A stretch of 64,000 nucleotides of DNA, taken from positions 1,488,001 through 1,552,000 of the forward strand of contig JACKLI010000001.1 in assembly GCA_024235995.1 (NCBI GenBank), in the 5' to 3' direction. A model generated the notes under the pieces. That model saw only the letters and a program-made list of their open reading frames with translations. It ran no database searches and had not been told where the DNA came from. A program made the position numbers and the translations under genes. This stretch comes from Burkholderiaceae bacterium (lineage in GTDB: Bacteria > Pseudomonadota > Gammaproteobacteria > Burkholderiales > Burkholderiaceae_C). Of this stretch, positions 61,030 through 64,000 are shown piece after piece (position 1 is the first letter of the stretch; the number at the start of each line of letters is the position of its first letter).

Positions 61030-62241
61030 CTACGCTTGTTCGTGGCGCAGCGGCGAGCGCGCCTGCAGCTGCTCCAGGTACTGCGCCATCCCCTGGTCCT
61101 CGCGCGCCAGAAAGCGCGCCACCGCGTCGGCAAAGGCCGGGTGCGCCAGCCAGTGGGCGCTGGTGGTCTGCACCGGCAGCAGGGCGCGCGCCATCTTGTG
61201 CTCGCCCTGCGCGCCGCCCTCGAAGCGCGCCACGCCGTGGGCGATGCACCAATCGATGGGCTGGTAATAGCAGGCCTCGAAGTGCAGGCAGTCCACCCGC
61301 TGCAGCGCGCCCCAGTAGCGGCCGTAGGCCACGATTTCGGAGCCTTTTGAAACGTTGGCCGGCGCCGGATCTGCGTCGACAGCTATCAAACTGCAAGCAA
61401 TCGGCTGTCCCGCGCGCTCGGCGATGAACAGCACCCAGTGCTCGGCCATGTCGCGTGCCATGGCCTGGAAGAAGGCGGGTGTCAGGTAGGGGTCGTTGCC
61501 GTGCTCCAGGTAGGTGCGCTCGTAGCAGCGGTAGAAGAAGACCCAGTCCGCCGGCGTGATGTCGGCGCCGCGCGCCCAGCGAAAGGTCACGCCGGCAGCC
61601 GCCACCTTGCGCCGCTCCTGGCGAATCTTCTTGCGCTTGTCCTGCGTCAGCGCGGCCAGGAAGTCGTCGAAATCACCAAAGGGCTGGCCGGTGGATGCGT
61701 GCTGGTTTTTCCAATGAAACTGCACCTGGTGACGAGACATCAGTTGCGATGACTCGCATGCGGCGAGGTCATCCTCATCGCCGAACAGCACATGCAGCGA
61801 CGACAGCTTGCGCTGCGCACACCACGCCAGCAGCGCCCGCACCAGCGCCGCGCGCGCCGCGCCGTCGCGCGCCAGCAGGCGCGAGCCCGGCACGGGGGTG
61901 AAGGGCACGGCCACCAGCGCCTTGGGGTAGTAGCGCAGGCCATGCTCGGCGTAGGCATTGGCCCAGGCCCAGTCGAACACGTACTCGCCATACGAGTGCG
62001 CCTTGAGGTACAGCGGGCAGGCCGCGGCCAGCTCCGCCCCGTCCCACAGCAGCATGAAGTGTGGCGCCCAGCCCGTCTCGGGCACCGCGCTGCCGCTGGC
62101 GTGCAGCGCCGCCAGGTATTCGGTGCGCATGAAGGGCGTGGGTGCGTGCTGGCGTGCCAGCAGGGCGTTCCACGCCCGGGCGTCGATGGCGCCGGGGTCG
62201 GTGGCGATCTGCTGGCGAAAGGGGGTGGTGGCTTGGAGCAA
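61030..62241 (-). CDS. DUF482/GNAT-type acyltransferase-like protein
   Basis: A 403-residue protein of the peptidogalycan biosynthesis/DUF482 family (double GNAT fold, FemAB-like). Typical blocks are TPFMRTEYLAALHASGSAVP, the KRKKIRQERRKV stretch, TYLEHGNDPYLTPAFF and the late FEGGAQGEHKMARALLPV. The start is unclear: the first in-frame ATG (at PFMRTEY) falls inside the conserved region, so a TTG at 62241 is taken. Residues around 285-300 may be encoded by a degraded dispersed repeat. The molecular role of the family is not established. Confidence 0.82.
   Translation of the reverse strand: MLQATTPFRQQIATDPGAIDARAWNALLARQHAPTPFMRTEYLAALHASGSAVPETGWAPHFMLLWDGAELAAACPLYLKAHSYGEYVFDWAWANAYAEHGLRYYPKALVAVPFTPVPGSRLLARDGAARAALVRALLAWCAQRKLSSLHVLFGDEDDLAACESSQLMSRHQVQFHWKNQHASTGQPFGDFDDFLAALTQDKRKKIRQERRKVAAAGVTFRWARGADITPADWVFFYRCYERTYLEHGNDPYLTPAFFQAMARDMAEHWVLFIAERAGQPIACSLIAVDADPAPANVSKGSEIVAYGRYWGALQRVDCLHFEACYYQPIDWCIAHGVARFEGGAQGEHKMARALLPVQTTSAHWLAHPAFADAVARFLAREDQGMAQYLEQLQARSPLRHEQA
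61341..61400. repeat. Possible dispersed repeat copy R9 in the DUF482 gene
   Basis: On the plus strand AGCCTTTTGAAACGTTGGCC to GACAGCTATCAAACTGCAAG. The AGCTATCAAA core is conserved, the rest is degraded. It is antisense to the gene and keeps its frame open. Confidence 0.5.
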
Positions 62242-62340
62242 GGCGGTGTCGCTGAGCGGTGTCGATCGATTATTGGGGAGATCATGGCTGGGTGCCTGTT
62301 CGCTACCATTCGCCCCTGACGCCCACCTTCCTGCATCGAC

Positions 62341-64000
62341 ATGTCCCTCTCCCTCTGCGTGGCCCAGCTCAACTTCGTCGTCGGCGACATGCCGGGCAAC
62401 GCGCAAAAAATCATCGACGCGGCGCGCAGCGCGCACGCCCAGGGCGCGCGCCTGCTGCTGGCGCCCGAGGGTGCGATCTGCGGCTACATCGCCGAGGACC
62501 TGCTGCTGCGCCCGGCCTTCATGGCGGCCTGCGACGAGGCCGTGCAAACCGTGGCGCGCGAGACGGCGGCCCTGAAGGACCTGGTGATCGTGGTCGGCCA
62601 CCCGGTGGGCGGCGACGCGCGCGGCCCCAGCGTGACCATCAGCGAGCGCCACAACGCCGCCAGCGTGATCTGCAACGGCCAGGTGGCGGCCACCTACGCC
62701 AAGCAGCGCCTGCCCAACTACCAGGTGTTCGACGAGCGGCGCTACTTCGTGCCGGGGCAGGGCGCCTGCGTGTTCGACGCCGGCGGCGTGCGCGTGGGCC
62801 TGCTGATCTGCGAGGACGCCTGGTACGCCGAGCCCGCGCGCCAGGCCAAGGCGGCGGGGGCCGAGCTGCTGGCGGTCATCAACGCCTCGCCGTTTCACCA
62901 GGGCAAGGGCGCCGAGCGCGAGGCCGTGATGCAGGCGCGCGCGCGCGACGTGGGCCTGCCGCTGGTGTGGGCGCACTGGGTGGGCGGGCAGGACGAGGTG
63001 GTGTTCGACGGCCAGTCGTTCGTCATCGGCGCCGATGGCGAAGTGGAGGGCCGCGCCCCGGCTTTTGAGGAAAAACTGTGGTTTGCCCGGGTGCAGCAAG
63101 CGCAAGCAGCTATTCAAATAATAGCAACCACGGCGCCGCCGCCCACGCCCGAGCGCGAGCTGTGGGACGCGCTGGTGCTGGGCCTGCGCGACTACGTGCG
63201 CAAGAACGGCTTCAAGAGCGTGGCGCTGGGCCTGTCGGGCGGCATCGACTCGGCCCTGGTGCTGGCGCTGGCCGTCGACGCGCTGGGTGCCGAGCATGTG
63301 CACACGGTGATGCTGCCCAGCCCCTACACCGCCGGCATCAGCGTGCAGGACGCGCACGAGATGGCGCGGCGCCTGGGCGTGCGGCACGACGAGCTGTCGA
63401 TCCGCCCCGCCTTCGAGACCGTCCGGGCCACGCTGGCGCCGCTGTTTGCCGGCCGCGCCGAGGACACCACCGAGGAGAACATCCAGGCGCGCCTGCGCGG
63501 CCTGCTGCTGATGGCGCTGTCCAACAAGTTCGGCCACCTGATCCTGACCACCGGCAACAAAAGCGAGTACGCCGTGGGCTACTGCACGCTGTACGGCGAC
63601 ATGTGCGGGGGTTTCGCGCCCATCAAGGACGTGGTCAAGACGCGGGTGTTCGCGCTGGCGCGCTGGCGCAACGCGCACGACCCCTACGGCACGGGGGCCA
63701 ACCCGATCCCCGAGCGCATCATTACCCGCCCGCCCAGCGCCGAGCTGCGCGAGGGCCAGACCGACCAGGACAGCCTGCCGCCCTATGAGGTGCTGGACGC
63801 CATCATCGCCCGCTACGTGGAGCACGACGCGGCCATCGCCGAGCTGCTGGCCGAGGGCTTCGCCCCTGCCGACGTCGAGCGCGTCACGCGCCTGATCAAG
63901 GGCAGCGAGTACAAGCGCCAGCAGGCGCCGGTGGGCACGCGCGTGACGCCGCGCGGTTTTGGCAAGGACTGGCGTTATCCTATGACCAACCGATTCCGGG
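62341..64000 (+). CDS. nadE: Glutamine-dependent NAD+ synthetase with an in-frame repeat (3' end cut by window)
   Basis: At least 553 residues of a two-domain enzyme that makes NAD+ from deamido-NAD+, ATP and glutamine. The N-terminal nitrilase-fold glutaminase (about 1-240) has the Glu-Lys-Cys triad in LLAPEGAICGY, YAKQRLPNY and LLICEDAWY. The synthetase domain has the PP-loop LGLSGGIDSALVLAL, TTGNKSEYAVGYCTLYGDMC and IIARYVEHDA. Residues about 242-263 (FEEKLWFARVQQAQAAIQII) come from a dispersed repeat copy and lie in the linker between the domains. The frame is still open at the edge, and YPMTNRFR suggests that only a few residues are missing. Confidence 0.96.
   Translation, partial: MSLSLCVAQLNFVVGDMPGNAQKIIDAARSAHAQGARLLLAPEGAICGYIAEDLLLRPAFMAACDEAVQTVARETAALKDLVIVVGHPVGGDARGPSVTISERHNAASVICNGQVAATYAKQRLPNYQVFDERRYFVPGQGACVFDAGGVRVGLLICEDAWYAEPARQAKAAGAELLAVINASPFHQGKGAEREAVMQARARDVGLPLVWAHWVGGQDEVVFDGQSFVIGADGEVEGRAPAFEEKLWFARVQQAQAAIQIIATTAPPPTPERELWDALVLGLRDYVRKNGFKSVALGLSGGIDSALVLALAVDALGAEHVHTVMLPSPYTAGISVQDAHEMARRLGVRHDELSIRPAFETVRATLAPLFAGRAEDTTEENIQARLRGLLLMALSNKFGHLILTTGNKSEYAVGYCTLYGDMCGGFAPIKDVVKTRVFALARWRNAHDPYGTGANPIPERIITRPPSAELREGQTDQDSLPPYEVLDAIIARYVEHDAAIAELLAEGFAPADVERVTRLIKGSEYKRQQAPVGTRVTPRGFGKDWRYPMTNRFR
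63063..63126 (+). repeat. Dispersed repeat copy R10, inside nadE
   Basis: Reads TTTTGAGGAAAAACTGTGG at the left and CAAGCGCAAGCAGCTATTCA then AATAATAGC at the right. It is translated QAQAAIQII, matching the metG copy in frame and peptide. Confidence 0.85.

Noticed and set aside
62242..63825. Upstream extension of the DUF482 frame
   Set aside because: It is antisense to nadE and shows no homology-like features; only the part from about 62241 fits the family.

Overview
The window reads as chromosome of a high-GC betaproteobacterium, most likely a member of the Comamonadaceae (order Burkholderiales). This is an inference from four things: strongly GC-rich third codon positions, the box (benzoyl-CoA epoxide) pathway with a BoxR regulator, a quinol-type NO reductase with NorR, and many copies of a short interspersed repeat with the core AGCTATCAAAAACATAG. 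About 56 protein genes fill nearly all of the sequence. I see no rRNA, tRNA, CRISPR array, prophage or IS transposase.

Layout. 1-4.2 kb: the end of a dipeptide/oligopeptide ABC transporter (binding protein, DppC-, DppD- and DppF-like). 4.3-5.5 kb: an IPTL-CTERM exported protein and a PEBP-family protein. 5.7-10 kb: a ferric-iron type ABC transporter. 10-12.6 kb: transaldolase and glucose-6-phosphate isomerase. 12.8-17.8 kb: a NitT/TauT-type ABC transporter divergent from an OmpR/TctE-like two-component system. 17.8-20 kb: groES-groEL with a perfect CIRCE element. 20.1-24.3 kb: quinol NO reductase divergent from NorR, with three NorR boxes between them. 24.6-27.3 kb: a SulP transporter and a TacA/TacT-like toxin-antitoxin pair. 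27.3-32.7 kb: MetG, a patatin-like lipase, the Mrp/ApbC Fe-S carrier and a DUF2726 protein. 32.7-40.1 kb: benzoate degradation (benzoate-CoA ligase, BoxR, BoxC, BoxB, BoxA). 40.1-42.7 kb: a Fur-type iron operon (bfd-tonB-exbB-exbD-hemP). 42.7-50.2 kb: an aldehyde dehydrogenase, an MFS transporter and a four-gene efflux operon (TolC, HlyD, two ABC-2 permeases). 50.3-53.6 kb: a membrane H+-pyrophosphatase carrying an OmpA-like domain, divergent from the soluble pyrophosphatase. 53.6-64 kb: an EamA transporter, a DUF2868/DUF3482 pair, an M20 peptidase, a second IPTL-CTERM protein, a small exported protein, a DUF482 acyltransferase-like protein and NAD synthetase, which runs off the window.

How the genes work together. 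The box cluster is the best-resolved unit. The ligase makes benzoyl-CoA, BoxAB epoxidises it and BoxC opens the ring. BoxR sites of the form TGCA-N6-TGCA overlap a near-consensus sigma70 promoter in front of boxC and the divergent bcl/boxR promoters. Iron supply is represented twice: the Fbp-like ABC system, and the Fur-controlled TonB system with Bfd and HemP. HppA and Ppa, both pyrophosphate-hydrolysing, sit back to back.

The most unusual signal is the dispersed repeat of about 65 bp. It lies between genes but also inside pgi, metG and nadE, always in the same reading frame and without breaking the protein, much like the Rickettsia palindromic elements. Other points worth attention are the HppA-OmpA fusion, a NorR with GAFAGA in place of GAFTGA, a 167-bp near-perfect palindrome that supplies the norR stop codon, and a hairpin repeat embedded in the 5' end of the dppF-like gene.
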